A stretch of DNA of 64,000 bases from an uncultured Pelagibacteraceae bacterium (GCA_902569405.1 CACFTX010000004.1:7501-71500); one strand, 5' to 3'. Shown: positions 39,617-49,294, counted from the stretch's first letter. The notes: generated from the sequence alone by a model not told the origin. Program-made: numbers and translations.

Positions 39617-40369
39617 CTATCTTCCGGTTATTTGATAAAATTGCTCAACTTTTTCAAGAAATTTATTTTGATAATTTTTTAGTTCGTTTCCTTCTATTTT
39701 AAAATCTTGAAACAACCTATCAACGGTGCAGACCAATATTATCCCTTGTGTTATTTTGGAATTATAGACTGTGTTATGTGCTAAAGAATAAGCTCCGATT
39801 TGCAAAAAATAATCTTCAATATATTCTTCCTTTTTAGGTTTGTTGCTTTGTTTAAAATCTAAAATAGTTTCTTTTCCTTCATAAACTCCAATACAGTCTG
39901 CGGTACCTGCATATTTTCCAGGGTAATATACAGTCGCTTCAGCCCCCCAAATTTCTGTGAGTTTATTTTTTAATCCATTATCAATAATTTCAACTGCCAT
40001 TTTTTTTGATTTATTTTCTTCATCTAATAAATCTAAATTAAATTTACCTAATAAAAATTGCTCTATGTAAGAATGCATGGAACTTCCTCTGCTTGATGCT
40101 TCATTCTTGATCCTATCGGCCTCTTTGTGACCCACTCTCTCTTTCCACGCTTCTATTGCAGCTTTATCTTCTTCACTTTGAGTTACTTTAAGAATACTCG
40201 TAACACTGGGTAAATTGGAACCCTCTAAGTTGTAATGTCTTGATCCATTAAGAATAGAACGTGTTGATTTTGGATATGTAAATTTATTATTCCATTCCAT
40301 ACACTTGTTTATAAAAGTATTTAGATTAAAATTAAAATTAATTCTTAAGCTGCTTTGAATGTTCTGCAA
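39617..40369 (-). CDS. PD-(D/E)XK family exonuclease (MGME1-like)
   Basis: SRGSSMHSYIEQFLLG, GTADCIGVYEGKETILDFKQSNKPKK, YFLQIGAYSLAHN motifs. Confidence 0.8.
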   Translation of the reverse strand: MQNIQSSLRINFNFNLNTFINKCMEWNNKFTYPKSTRSILNGSRHYNLEGSNLPSVTSILKVTQSEEDKAAIEAWKERVGHKEADRIKNEASSRGSSMHSYIEQFLLGKFNLDLLDEENKSKKMAVEIIDNGLKNKLTEIWGAEATVYYPGKYAGTADCIGVYEGKETILDFKQSNKPKKEEYIEDYFLQIGAYSLAHNTVYNSKITQGIILVCTVDRLFQDFKIEGNELKNYQNKFLEKVEQFYQITGR

Positions 40370-41393
40370 ATTTCTCTACATTTTCTGTTTTGGCAGCTAT
40401 TTCAACTTGCTCGGGATCTTTTATACTTTCTAAAGTTCTAGCAATCGATCTAGCGTCTGTGCCAAATGTATCTACAACTTTCATTGCTTCTTCTAATTTT
40501 TTTCGAAGTGCAATTACATTATCAAAATGTTTCGCAAACCTTGTACTGATTGTTTTTAAATGATTATAAATTTCTGTTGCACCCTTTTGGACTTTTAATG
40601 ACTGAAATCCCATATGTAAGGATTGTAAGTAAGCTGAAAGAGTGTTTGGTCCCATAATTACAATTTTGTATTTTTTCATTAATTCTTGAGTTAATAATTC
40701 TTTGCTACTTGGATCTTGATAGTCAGTTAATTCTTTGTATAAACTCTCAGTTGGAGCATATACAATTGCAAAGTCTGTAGTTTTTGGTGGAACGATATAT
40801 TTTTCATTCACGTTTTTAGCTTTGTCTTTAAAGGCTTTGGCTAATTTTGTTCTAGCGTCTGCTATTGCTTTTTTGTCATCTGCCTGATGAGCGTCATCTA
40901 TTGCTTTAAATCTTTCTACTGGAAAATGACTATCTACCGGAACTAAGACATCTCCTTGAAGTTTGATTGCAAACTCTACATTTTCTGACGTATCTTCTTT
41001 CATCTTAACATTTGAAATAAATTGAGAAGATGGCAATAGATCTTTTAATAAAGATGCCAAACTAAACTCTGCTAAAGTTCCATATTTTTTAACACCTGCT
41101 AAAATTTTATTAATTCCCTCTTGGCTTTTATTCAAATTTTCAACTTGAGTATTAAAAACAGAAACTTTTTCATTAACGGATGTTAAAGTTTGAGTCATAT
41201 CCCTCGTCACATCCTTAGATAAACTATTAAATGAAGCAGTCATGGTATTAAAAGAATTATTTATACTTTCTTTTAAATTGTTCAGGTCTTCAGTGTTATT
41301 TTTAGGTTCTTCTTTGTTTTTACGCTGAACAAGTAATAAGTAAATAACAACACCTATTAGTATTAAAATTATGTATGATAACGAATCTTGCAT
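40338..41393 (-). CDS. rmuC: DNA recombination protein RmuC family
   Basis: N-terminal TM and coiled-coil; EFAIKLQGDVLVPVDSHFPVERF, VYAPTESLYKEL, GPNTLSAYLQSLHMGFQSL. Confidence 0.92.
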   Translation of the reverse strand: MQDSLSYIILILIGVVIYLLLVQRKNKEEPKNNTEDLNNLKESINNSFNTMTASFNSLSKDVTRDMTQTLTSVNEKVSVFNTQVENLNKSQEGINKILAGVKKYGTLAEFSLASLLKDLLPSSQFISNVKMKEDTSENVEFAIKLQGDVLVPVDSHFPVERFKAIDDAHQADDKKAIADARTKLAKAFKDKAKNVNEKYIVPPKTTDFAIVYAPTESLYKELTDYQDPSSKELLTQELMKKYKIVIMGPNTLSAYLQSLHMGFQSLKVQKGATEIYNHLKTISTRFAKHFDNVIALRKKLEEAMKVVDTFGTDARSIARTLESIKDPEQVEIAAKTENVEKFAEHSKQLKN

Positions 41394-41416
41394 AACTGAT
41401 AAGATAGTAAAATAAA

Positions 41417-42106
41417 TTAATTGCTTAGCAAGTTTATAATTTTTTTTATTCCTGTTTTTTTTAAACTAAGCTTTGATAACATCAAACAAGCTTGCGATTT
41501 CAGAATTTCACCATCTTTTAATACTCTTAAATTATTTGCTTTTAATGTTGCACCTGTGCTTGTTATATCTGAAATTGCTTCTGCTGTGCCTGTAAATGGA
41601 GCAACTTCTGTACTTCCTAAACTTTTAACTAGTTGAAATTGTGTTACTCCTTTTGAATATAAAAATTGCCTAGTTAAATTTGGATATTTTGTTGCAATTC
41701 TTAAAAGTTTTTTCTTTTTCTTTTTAAATTCATCAGCCACTTCATCTAAATCCAATAAAGTTTGAACATCTATCCATAAATCTGGAATAGCTAAAACTAA
41801 ATTTGCATTACCAAAATTATATCTTTTATTTATTAAAATTTTATTTTGCATATTAATTTCACTCTCTTTAAATAAATCGTATCCTGAAAAACCAATATCA
41901 ATATTACCAAATGATAATTGTTCAATACACTCTCTCGCATGTAAATAAATAATTTTAACATTGGGGAGTTTTTTAATGTATCCAAACAAATCTCTCTCTC
42001 CTCTTTCAGAATAAAGTTTCAATTTATTTTTTTTAAATATATTAACTGTGTCATGCTTTAATCTTCCTTTAGATGGAAGTCCGATATTAATAATATTTTT
42101 ATTCAT
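41417..42106 (-). CDS. hisG: ATP phosphoribosyltransferase catalytic subunit (short form)
   Basis: GLPSKGRLKHDT, RIATKYPNLTRQFLYSKG, GSTEVAPFTGTAEAISDITSTGATLKAN. Confidence 0.95.
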   Translation of the reverse strand: MNKNIINIGLPSKGRLKHDTVNIFKKNKLKLYSERGERDLFGYIKKLPNVKIIYLHARECIEQLSFGNIDIGFSGYDLFKESEINMQNKILINKRYNFGNANLVLAIPDLWIDVQTLLDLDEVADEFKKKKKKLLRIATKYPNLTRQFLYSKGVTQFQLVKSLGSTEVAPFTGTAEAISDITSTGATLKANNLRVLKDGEILKSQACLMLSKLSLKKTGIKKIINLLSN

Positions 42107-43154
42107 ATAAATTCATATTTACTGCGGCACCTACTGCAGAAACTTTTTTAAATCCTAAATTAGTAGTTAACTGATCATATCTTCCACCTGATATGAAAGT
42201 TTTAAACTTTGATTTAATTTTTATATCTATAGAAAAAATCATTGAACTATAAAACTCAACTTCTCTACCATTGGAGGCTGAAAATTCTATTTTTAAATTT
42301 TTATTATTATTTTTACTTAAAGGAAAAAAATCTTTTCCAACGATTATATTAATTCTATTCTTTTTAAAAAATGCATTTAAAATTTTTGGAGCTTTTTCTA
42401 ATGGACATTTTATTTTTAAAAATTGTCTTATAATATTTGTATTCTTTTTTCCCGTTGAAGATTTTCTTGGATCGCTAATCTTCATGTTAAACCTATCCAA
42501 TACTTCCTTGTAGGTTCTACCAGCAATAGCTTTATTTTGATTTTCTTTTCTCATTTTTTTATATCTTGATTTATCTGCTTCAACAAATATTGGATCTATA
42601 TCCAAATTTGTTTCTAATCTTTTTAATAATTCATTAAAATAATTTTCATTCCAATAGTATCTTTTAAGTCTATTTTTCCATCTTCTTGGAATATCTAATT
42701 TGTCAATTATTAAATTGAATAATTCAACATTTCCAATTTTCAAAACTGATTTCTTTGTAGCAATATTTTTTAAAATTTTTAAAGAAGTATCTATAATTTC
42801 CTTATCGTCTTTTTGTTTATTTTTTGACCCTAAAATTTCGTAACCAATTTGATTTTTTATTATACTGTCTTTCTTTTTATAAGTTTTTCTAAAAGCTTCA
42901 CCACTATAAAAAACTTTTTCTCTATAGTCTTTTTTATTTTGTATAAACCTTATTACTGAAGAAATTGTTAGATCAGGTCGCAAGCAAAGCTCCTTGCCAT
43001 TTAAATCATAAAATGAAAATAAAAATTTTTTAAAATTTTCACCTGATCTTTGAAGAATATATTTTGTCTCAAGAACTGGATCTAGTATAATATTATTAAA
43101 ACCCTTAGATTTGATTGATCTAAGAATTTTTTCAGATAATTTTTTTGATTTCAT
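42099..43154 (-). CDS. hisZ: ATP phosphoribosyltransferase regulatory subunit
   Basis: HisRS-like fold (LCLRPDLTISSVIRF, GGRYDQL) between hisS and hisG. Confidence 0.85.
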   Translation of the reverse strand: MKSKKLSEKILRSIKSKGFNNIILDPVLETKYILQRSGENFKKFLFSFYDLNGKELCLRPDLTISSVIRFIQNKKDYREKVFYSGEAFRKTYKKKDSIIKNQIGYEILGSKNKQKDDKEIIDTSLKILKNIATKKSVLKIGNVELFNLIIDKLDIPRRWKNRLKRYYWNENYFNELLKRLETNLDIDPIFVEADKSRYKKMRKENQNKAIAGRTYKEVLDRFNMKISDPRKSSTGKKNTNIIRQFLKIKCPLEKAPKILNAFFKKNRINIIVGKDFFPLSKNNNKNLKIEFSASNGREVEFYSSMIFSIDIKIKSKFKTFISGGRYDQLTTNLGFKKVSAVGAAVNMNLYE

Positions 43155-44466
43155 CAGCTAAATTTTCAATTTTTATAGAAGACTCATTGCCAGTTTTAAG
43201 ATTTCTTAATTTTACTTCACCTTTTTTTATTTCATCTTCACCGTAGAAAATTACAAACGGAGATTCTATTTTATTTGCATATTCCATTTGTTTTTTTAAA
43301 TTAGCCTCACCCGGATAGATCTCTGAACTAATATCGGCCTTTCGAAGCTTGTTTAAAATTTTAACATATTCTTTGGTTTTACTTTTATCAAAAACACATA
43401 TGACCCCAGGTCTAACCGATTTTATATTAAAATCTTTTTTTTGCATTAAAGCAAAAACAAGCCTATCAAGACCAACTGATATTCCGGTTGCAGGACAGTC
43501 AATGTTTCCGAAGTTACTTACAAGATTATCATATCTGCCTCCTCCACCTATTGATCCAAATTGAATTGTTTGGCCTTTGAAATTTTTTACTTCGAAATTT
43601 AAATTAACTTCAAAAATAGGTCCCGTGTAATATTCTAGGCCTCTTATAACTGATGGATCAAATTTGTAATTTTTAAATTTATAAGCCTCAAATATTTTTA
43701 TGATCTCCAAAACATCTTCACTATCCGATGTTTTACTATCTAAAGCTTTTTCAATTATTTTGATTTGATCATTGTTAAGATTTGCACCCTTTGTATAATC
43801 TCCTGATTTATCTTTTCTACCTTCTTCAAGAAGTTTTTTTGCTTCATTCCATCCAAGTCTATCAATTTTATCAAGAGCGCGAAGTATAGTTAATATTTGA
43901 TCTTTAGATTCAATTTTTAATTTTTCAAACAATTTATCTGTAAATTTTCTAGAAGAAATTTTTACAGTATAGTCAGCCTTACTAAGTCCACACCTTTCTA
44001 ATATTTCAGAAATTAATATACAAAGTTCAGCATCAGCTTGTAAGTTTTTTGTTCCCACATAATCTGCATCAAATTGAAGAAATTCTCTATATCTTCCAGG
44101 TCCTGGCTTTTCATTTCTCCAAACAGTTCCTAATTGATAACGTTTGAAAGGTTTTGGAATTATATTAAAATTTTTTGCAACATATCTTGCTAAAGGAGCT
44201 GTTAGATCGTATCGAAGAGATAACCATTTATTTTCATCTTTAAAAGAAAAAACTCCTTCACCTGGTCTATCTTTATCAGGCAAAAATTTTCCAATACTAT
44301 CCGTGTACTCAAAACTTGGAGTTTCGAGATACTGAAAACCATACTTGATCATAACTTCTTTAATATTTGAAATTATAAAATCTCGTATTAATAATTCTTT
44401 TTCTTGTCTATCCTCAAAACCTGAAGGCAGTTCCTTTGAAGGTTTTAATTTTTTTTCTTTTATCAT
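43132..44466 (-). CDS. hisS: Histidine--tRNA ligase (divergent alphaproteobacterial type)
   Basis: LSLRYDLTAPLARYVAKNF, RNEKPGPGRYREFLQFDADYVG, GGGGRYDNLV. The track ORF start (44532) lies in tRNA-His; the ATG at 44466 (MIKEKKLKPSK) is the likely start. Confidence 0.93.
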   Translation of the reverse strand: MIKEKKLKPSKELPSGFEDRQEKELLIRDFIISNIKEVMIKYGFQYLETPSFEYTDSIGKFLPDKDRPGEGVFSFKDENKWLSLRYDLTAPLARYVAKNFNIIPKPFKRYQLGTVWRNEKPGPGRYREFLQFDADYVGTKNLQADAELCILISEILERCGLSKADYTVKISSRKFTDKLFEKLKIESKDQILTILRALDKIDRLGWNEAKKLLEEGRKDKSGDYTKGANLNNDQIKIIEKALDSKTSDSEDVLEIIKIFEAYKFKNYKFDPSVIRGLEYYTGPIFEVNLNFEVKNFKGQTIQFGSIGGGGRYDNLVSNFGNIDCPATGISVGLDRLVFALMQKKDFNIKSVRPGVICVFDKSKTKEYVKILNKLRKADISSEIYPGEANLKKQMEYANKIESPFVIFYGEDEIKKGEVKLRNLKTGNESSIKIENLADEIKKII

Positions 44467-44470
44467 TTTT

Positions 44471-44547
44471 TGGTACACGGGGACAGATTCGAACTGTCGA
44501 CCTTCGGTTCCACAAACCGCTGCTCTAACCAACTGAGCTACCCGTGC
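44471..44547 (-). tRNA. tRNA-His (anticodon GTG), CCA encoded
   Basis: Cloverleaf GCACGGG TA GCTC..GAGC, anticodon loop TTGTGGA, T-arm GACAG TTCGAAT CTGTC, acceptor CCCGTGT, A73, CCA. Confidence 0.95.
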
Positions 44548-44782
44548 TCCTTTTGTAATTTTATACTAATTGTGGTTATTTTTAAATTTATAATATGATT
44601 AAATAGCTAGCGTGCAGCCAGCATGAAAATGATGTCTGTAATTAATTACAATTAATTTGTTATTCTTAATCATTGCTATGCTTTTAACGAATTAAAAAAC
44701 TTATGCAACATATAATTGTATAGGGAACCAACTAAAAATATATTTAGTTAGAATACCCTATACAAGTTTATGTGAATTAGAA

Positions 44783-44992
44783 TTAAGAGGTTTTTTGCAG
44801 TTTAACTGCTGATGGACCTTTTTCTCCGTCTTCAACTTCAAATGTTAATTCGTCGCCTTCGTTAAGAAATCTTAACCCAGCATCTCTAACAGCTGAAGCA
44901 TGCACGAATACATCTTTTTCTTTGTCTTCTCGTTCAATAAAGCCATAACCTTTTTTGCCATTGAACCACTTTACTTTACCTTTTAGACTCAT
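44783..44992 (-). CDS. Cold shock protein
   Basis: [31 protein letters not shown]. Confidence 0.97.
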   Translation of the reverse strand: MSLKGKVKWFNGKKGYGFIEREDKEKDVFVHASAVRDAGLRFLNEGDELTFEVEDGEKGPSAVKLQKTS

Positions 44993-45101
44993 TTTACTCT
45001 TTCTTTTTGTTATTTAACTTAAGCTAAATTTTAGCTTGCCAGTAAGTATTAGATTTTACAATTGATTGCAAGATTTATTAAAATTAATTGTTACTAGGTA
45101 G

Positions 45102-45176
45102 TGGTGCCTCGGGAAGGATTCGCACCTCCGACACAAGCCTTTTCAGGGCTCTGCTCTACTCCTGAGCTACCGAGGC
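45102..45176 (-). tRNA. tRNA-Phe (anticodon GAA), CCA encoded
   Basis: GCCTCGG TA GCTC AGGAGTA GAGC A GAGCC CTGAAAA GGCTT GTGTC GGAGG TGCGAAT CCTTC CCGAGGC A CCA. Confidence 0.93.
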
Positions 45177-45181
45177 ATATA

Positions 45182-45397
45182 TTAAAATCTAAATATAATT
45201 CTGCCTTTTGTAAGATCATAAGGTGTTACTTCGACTGTAACATTGTCTCCCTGCAGAACTCGAATTCTATTTTTTCTTAACTTTCCAGCTGTATGTGCAG
45301 TAACAATATGATTATTTTCTAATTGCACTCTGAACATAGCATTAGGAAGTAAATCAATAACCTTACCTTTAAACTCTAATAAGTCTTGTTTTGACAA
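45182..45397 (-). CDS. infA: Translation initiation factor IF-1
   Basis: [63 protein letters not shown]. Confidence 0.98.
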   Translation of the reverse strand: MSKQDLLEFKGKVIDLLPNAMFRVQLENNHIVTAHTAGKLRKNRIRVLQGDNVTVEVTPYDLTKGRIIFRF

Positions 45398-45399
45398 AA

Positions 45400-46677
45400 C
45401 TAATTTCTCCTCATTCTAGATTTTATACTTTGAGCATGTCCATATAATTGTTCAAACTCGGAAAGAGTTATAGCCGGATTTCCAATTTTTTCTACCCCTA
45501 ATTTACTAAGAGTAACAACAGATATTTTTTTAATAAATTCATTAATATTTAATCCAGAACTAAACTTTGATGATCCGTGTGTAGGCAAAACATGGTTTAT
45601 GCCTACAGTATAATCAGATACGCTCATTGGTGTATATTTGCCATTGCATATACTTCCTGCATTAAATATTTTTTTATCATATTTTTTATAATTTTTAACA
45701 TTAATTTCTAAATGTTCCGGTGCAATTTCATTAATTATATTCAATATTTGCTTGTCACTTTTTACGAATATTATTAAACCATTTTTTTTTAATGAAGAAG
45801 TTGCTATTTTCTTTCTTGGCAAATTTTTTAAAAATTTAATTATACCAATATTAACTTTATTAATTATTTTTTTATCTTTAGTAATTAATATACATTGACT
45901 ATCTGGATCATGTTCTGCTTGAGAAACCATTGAAGTAATTACTTGATTGATGTCTGTATTTTTATCAGCCAAAATACATATTTCAGAAGGACCAGCATAC
46001 ATTGTTTCCGTACCTACGACTTTTCCAGATAGTTGTCTTTTAGCTTCTGCAACAAATTTATTCCCAGGACCAACAATTTTGTTTACTTTTTGAATGTATG
46101 CCATACTTGCAATTGCTTGTGCACCACCCATTGAATAGATTTCTTTAATTCCAACTTTTTTCGCAGCATATAGAACTGCGGAATTTAATTTTCCAAAAAT
46201 TTTTGGAGTTGCTAAAATAATTTTTTTAACCTTGGCTAATTTAGCAGGTATTGAGTTCATAAGAAGAGTTGATGGAAGATTTCCAGGTACATAGATACCA
46301 ATCGATTCTATTGGTACACATCTATACTCTAATCTATTTTTAAATTTATCAACGTATACAATTTTACTTCTTAATTCTTTAATTTGTTTTGAATGAAATT
46401 TAAGAATTCTTGAGTAAGCATAATCAATTGCTTTTTTTACTTTAAGATCGAGTTTTTTTATCGATTTATTAATTTTATAATTAGATAACTTAATTTCTTT
46501 ATTTTTACTAAATTTTTTTTCATAATTTAATAGAGCTTTAAATTTGTTTTTTTTAATATCTGTAAGAATTTTATCAACAATTTTTGTATTATTATTTTTT
46601 TCAACTCTTCTTGTTTCTAGAAGACTTCTAAGTTTATTTATATTATTTTTATTACTACAGTTAATTATCTTTATCAT
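45400..46677 (-). CDS. hisD: Histidinol dehydrogenase
   Basis: [58 protein letters not shown]-like [16 protein letters not shown]. Confidence 0.96.
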   Translation of the reverse strand: MIKIINCSNKNNINKLRSLLETRRVEKNNNTKIVDKILTDIKKNKFKALLNYEKKFSKNKEIKLSNYKINKSIKKLDLKVKKAIDYAYSRILKFHSKQIKELRSKIVYVDKFKNRLEYRCVPIESIGIYVPGNLPSTLLMNSIPAKLAKVKKIILATPKIFGKLNSAVLYAAKKVGIKEIYSMGGAQAIASMAYIQKVNKIVGPGNKFVAEAKRQLSGKVVGTETMYAGPSEICILADKNTDINQVITSMVSQAEHDPDSQCILITKDKKIINKVNIGIIKFLKNLPRKKIATSSLKKNGLIIFVKSDKQILNIINEIAPEHLEINVKNYKKYDKKIFNAGSICNGKYTPMSVSDYTVGINHVLPTHGSSKFSSGLNINEFIKKISVVTLSKLGVEKIGNPAITLSEFEQLYGHAQSIKSRMRRN

Positions 46678-47071
46678 GTACTATCACTTGATCAGTTAAT
46701 TCGATATCTACAACCTCTGCGTTGAGAGTTATAAATCTATTATTAGAAAATAAAAGTACTATCTCATAATTATAATCTTTTTTTAAAAGGTCTACTGCTA
46801 AAAGTTCAAATATTTCATCTTTATTTGAAAATTTAAAGTTTTTCAGCTTTGCAGAAGTTATATGCGCAAATTTAATTATAGAATTGATTTTTTTTTTACT
46901 TTCTTTTTTTTCTCTGTTTAGTCTTTCGACTAAAAATAAAAAAATCTTATTTTTTGGCAAATATTTTAATTCACTAGATTTTATTTTCCCCTCAGAAACA
47001 AGTGCCGATATATAAGGTAAATCCTCGGGTGATTGACAAGTGATTTTTTTTAAAAACTGCTTATCCATCAA
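46661..47071 (-). CDS. DUF2948 family protein
   Basis: Size, SPEDLPYISALVSEGKIKSSELKYLPKNKIFLFLVERLNRE pattern, position between murA and hisD. Confidence 0.75.
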   Translation of the reverse strand: MMDKQFLKKITCQSPEDLPYISALVSEGKIKSSELKYLPKNKIFLFLVERLNREKKESKKKINSIIKFAHITSAKLKNFKFSNKDEIFELLAVDLLKKDYNYEIVLLFSNNRFITLNAEVVDIELTDQVIVHDKDN

Positions 47072-48357
47072 GATTTTTTTTTAATATTAACCCCAATTTT
47101 TTTTAAATTATTGTACAAATTACTGTAGCCTCTTAACCCATGATACACACGGCTTACACAACTTTCACCATTTGATGCCATGGCCCCCAAAATAATAGCG
47201 AAGGTGCTTCTTAAATCTGATGAAATGCAATCAGCTCCATTCAACATATTCTCTCCAACTATCACGGCTACTGATCCTTTTATATTTATTTTTGCACCCA
47301 TTCTTACCAATTCTGGAGCTGCCATGTAACGATTGCTAAATATTGTTTCTTCAATTTTACTTTTTCCATCTGATTTTGTTAAAACAGCCATTAACATCGG
47401 CATACAATCTGTTGCAAAACCTGGGAAGGGAGCAGTTTTTATTTTTGTAGGTTTTAATTTATTTTTTTTATTTAGCTCTATTGAAGATTTACTAACTTTG
47501 ATATTACATCCTATATTTTTTAAAACTTTCAATTCTGCTCCTAAATGTTTTGGATTTATTTTGTCAACTTTTATTTTTCCATTTGTTATTGCTGCAGTAC
47601 ATAAATAAGAAAATGCTTCTATCCTGTCTCCAATAACTTCGTGCTTATGTCCATTTAGTTTTTTTACACCATATATTTTTATCGTTCTTTTGCCCGTGGA
47701 ATAAATTTTTGCTCCTCCATTTTTTAAAAATTTTATTAAGTCTAATACTTCAGGTTCTATTGAAATATTTTTTAATGTAGTTATTCCATTTGCTAAAACT
47801 GATGCTAAAATTAAATTTGATGTTCCGGTTACGCTAACTTTAGGAAAACGATAATATCCACCTTTAGTTCCATTTTTTGCCAAAATATTTATGTAACCCT
47901 TCTTTAAACTGTACTTGCAATTCAGTCTTTTAAAACCTGCCAAATGATATCCAATGGGTCTTGGACCCAAACTGCAGCCGCCTGATAAAGCAGTAGAACA
48001 TTTACCATATTTACCAAGCAAAGCTCCCATTACAAGAACTCCGGCTCTCATGGTAGAAATATATTTATATTTTACTAATAGTTTGTGTTTTTTATTATTG
48101 GTTATTTTTATAATTTTTTTTTTTTTAAATATCTGCACATTTGATCCTAAAGATTTTAATAAAATAATCATGGTCTGAATATCGTTTGCTCCTAAAGGAA
48201 CATTTTTTAATGTAATTGTATTTTCAAACAAAATTGAAGAAGCCATTAAAGGCAAAACAGCATTTTTTGCGCCACTACAGTTGATTAAACCTTTAACTCC
48301 TTTGGAAGAAGAACCTTTAATCAAAAATTTTTCCATAAAATTACTTTGATTTAGCAA
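47068..48357 (-). CDS. murA: UDP-N-acetylglucosamine 1-carboxyvinyltransferase
   Basis: INCSGAKNAVLPLMASSIL, GGCSLGPRPIGYHLAGFK, GDRIEAFSYLCTAA, FPGFATDCMPMLMA, YHGLRGYSNLYNNLKKIG. Confidence 0.96.
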   Translation of the reverse strand: MLNQSNFMEKFLIKGSSSKGVKGLINCSGAKNAVLPLMASSILFENTITLKNVPLGANDIQTMIILLKSLGSNVQIFKKKKIIKITNNKKHKLLVKYKYISTMRAGVLVMGALLGKYGKCSTALSGGCSLGPRPIGYHLAGFKRLNCKYSLKKGYINILAKNGTKGGYYRFPKVSVTGTSNLILASVLANGITTLKNISIEPEVLDLIKFLKNGGAKIYSTGKRTIKIYGVKKLNGHKHEVIGDRIEAFSYLCTAAITNGKIKVDKINPKHLGAELKVLKNIGCNIKVSKSSIELNKKNKLKPTKIKTAPFPGFATDCMPMLMAVLTKSDGKSKIEETIFSNRYMAAPELVRMGAKINIKGSVAVIVGENMLNGADCISSDLRSTFAIILGAMASNGESCVSRVYHGLRGYSNLYNNLKKIGVNIKKKS

Positions 48358-48892
48358 GTGTTATGCCGCGCTGGTCTTGATATTTTCGTGAACCTTCCGC
48401 GTAAGAAATTGCAGGCTCTTCACCTTCAAAAAATAATATTTGAGCAGCACCAGAATTTGCATATAATCTTATTGGAAGATTTGTATGATTTGCAAATTCC
48501 ATAACTAAATTTCCTCTCCATCCTCCTTCTAGAACACTAGAGGGTGTTCCAAGCCCTGTTCTAGCATAAGTGCTTTTTGCAGTAACTAAACCAGTTATAC
48601 GTCTTGGCATTTTAAAATATTCCATGCTAGCAGCCAAAGCAAAAGAGTTGGGTGGTATTAAAACAGATTCTTCACCTTTTACAGTTATAAAACTATCTTC
48701 AGTAAAGTTTTTTGGATCACAAACGGCGCCTCTTGCATTGCTAAAAATTTTAAACTCATCACCACAACGTATATCGTAACCAAAAGTTCCAAGCCCATGA
48801 CTTATGCCGTTGTGCACTAGCTTATCTACAAATGGATCGATCATTTCTTCTTCTTTAACTATTTTTTTTATCTGTTTGTCATTTAAAATCAT
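48341..48892 (-). CDS. dcd: dCTP deaminase
   Basis: GLGTFGYDIRCGDEFKIF, STYARTGLGTPSSVLEGGWRGNLVMEFAN, QRGITLAKSK. Confidence 0.96.
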   Translation of the reverse strand: MILNDKQIKKIVKEEEMIDPFVDKLVHNGISHGLGTFGYDIRCGDEFKIFSNARGAVCDPKNFTEDSFITVKGEESVLIPPNSFALAASMEYFKMPRRITGLVTAKSTYARTGLGTPSSVLEGGWRGNLVMEFANHTNLPIRLYANSGAAQILFFEGEEPAISYAEGSRKYQDQRGITLAKSK

Positions 48893-48893
48893 T

Positions 48894-49007
48894 TTATTTA
48901 TTTTTTTTATCTTTAAGTTTTTTTTGAAAATTTTTTCTTTTCTTTAGATTTTTTCTCAAAGCTAGCTCAAGTCTTGAAAGCTTATGCTTTTTTTTATCAA
49001 TATTCAT
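48894..49007 (-). CDS. Small basic 37-aa protein, conserved-looking
   Basis: Not in the ORF track because it is short: MNIDKKKHKLSRLELALRKNLKKRKNFQKKLKDKKNK; overlaps the upstream ORF by 4 nt (ATGA type) and ends 1 nt before the dcd start; ALRxNLxxRK pattern resembles short basic alphaproteobacterial proteins. Confidence 0.6.
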   Translation of the reverse strand: MNIDKKKHKLSRLELALRKNLKKRKNFQKKLKDKKNK

Positions 49008-49294
49008 TTACCTTTATCTGGATTAGTTATAAAATCTAAAGAAAGTGGTTCATCAACTTTAATTTTGTTTGAACTCTCTTCTTCTTTTTTATCACCAAAT
49101 TTTGCTTGTCTTTTTGCTCTTCTTTCAGCTAACTTTTTCTCTCTCTTGGCTTTTTTCTCCATCGCTTTTGCACCGCGCGTACTTTTAAAATCATAATGAA
49201 TTCCAAGATAAGACCAAATCCCTTCATAGTTATAAAAGTCTTCATAAATAACTTTGTTATTTTTATCTAAAATAATTTTTCTATATACTTTCAT
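49004..49294 (-). CDS. Hypothetical protein, Lys/Arg-rich C-terminal half
   Basis: Intact ORF MKVYRKIILDKNNKVIYEDFYNYEGIWSYLGIHYDFK..., coupled to the next ORF. Confidence 0.6.
   Translation of the reverse strand: MKVYRKIILDKNNKVIYEDFYNYEGIWSYLGIHYDFKSTRGAKAMEKKAKREKKLAERRAKRQAKFGDKKEEESSNKIKVDEPLSLDFITNPDKGK

Noticed and set aside
44467-44532. N-terminal extension of hisS in the ORF track (MVRAAVCGTEGRQFESVPVYQK)
   Set aside because: This part is the translated tRNA-His gene; the real start is the ATG at 44466.
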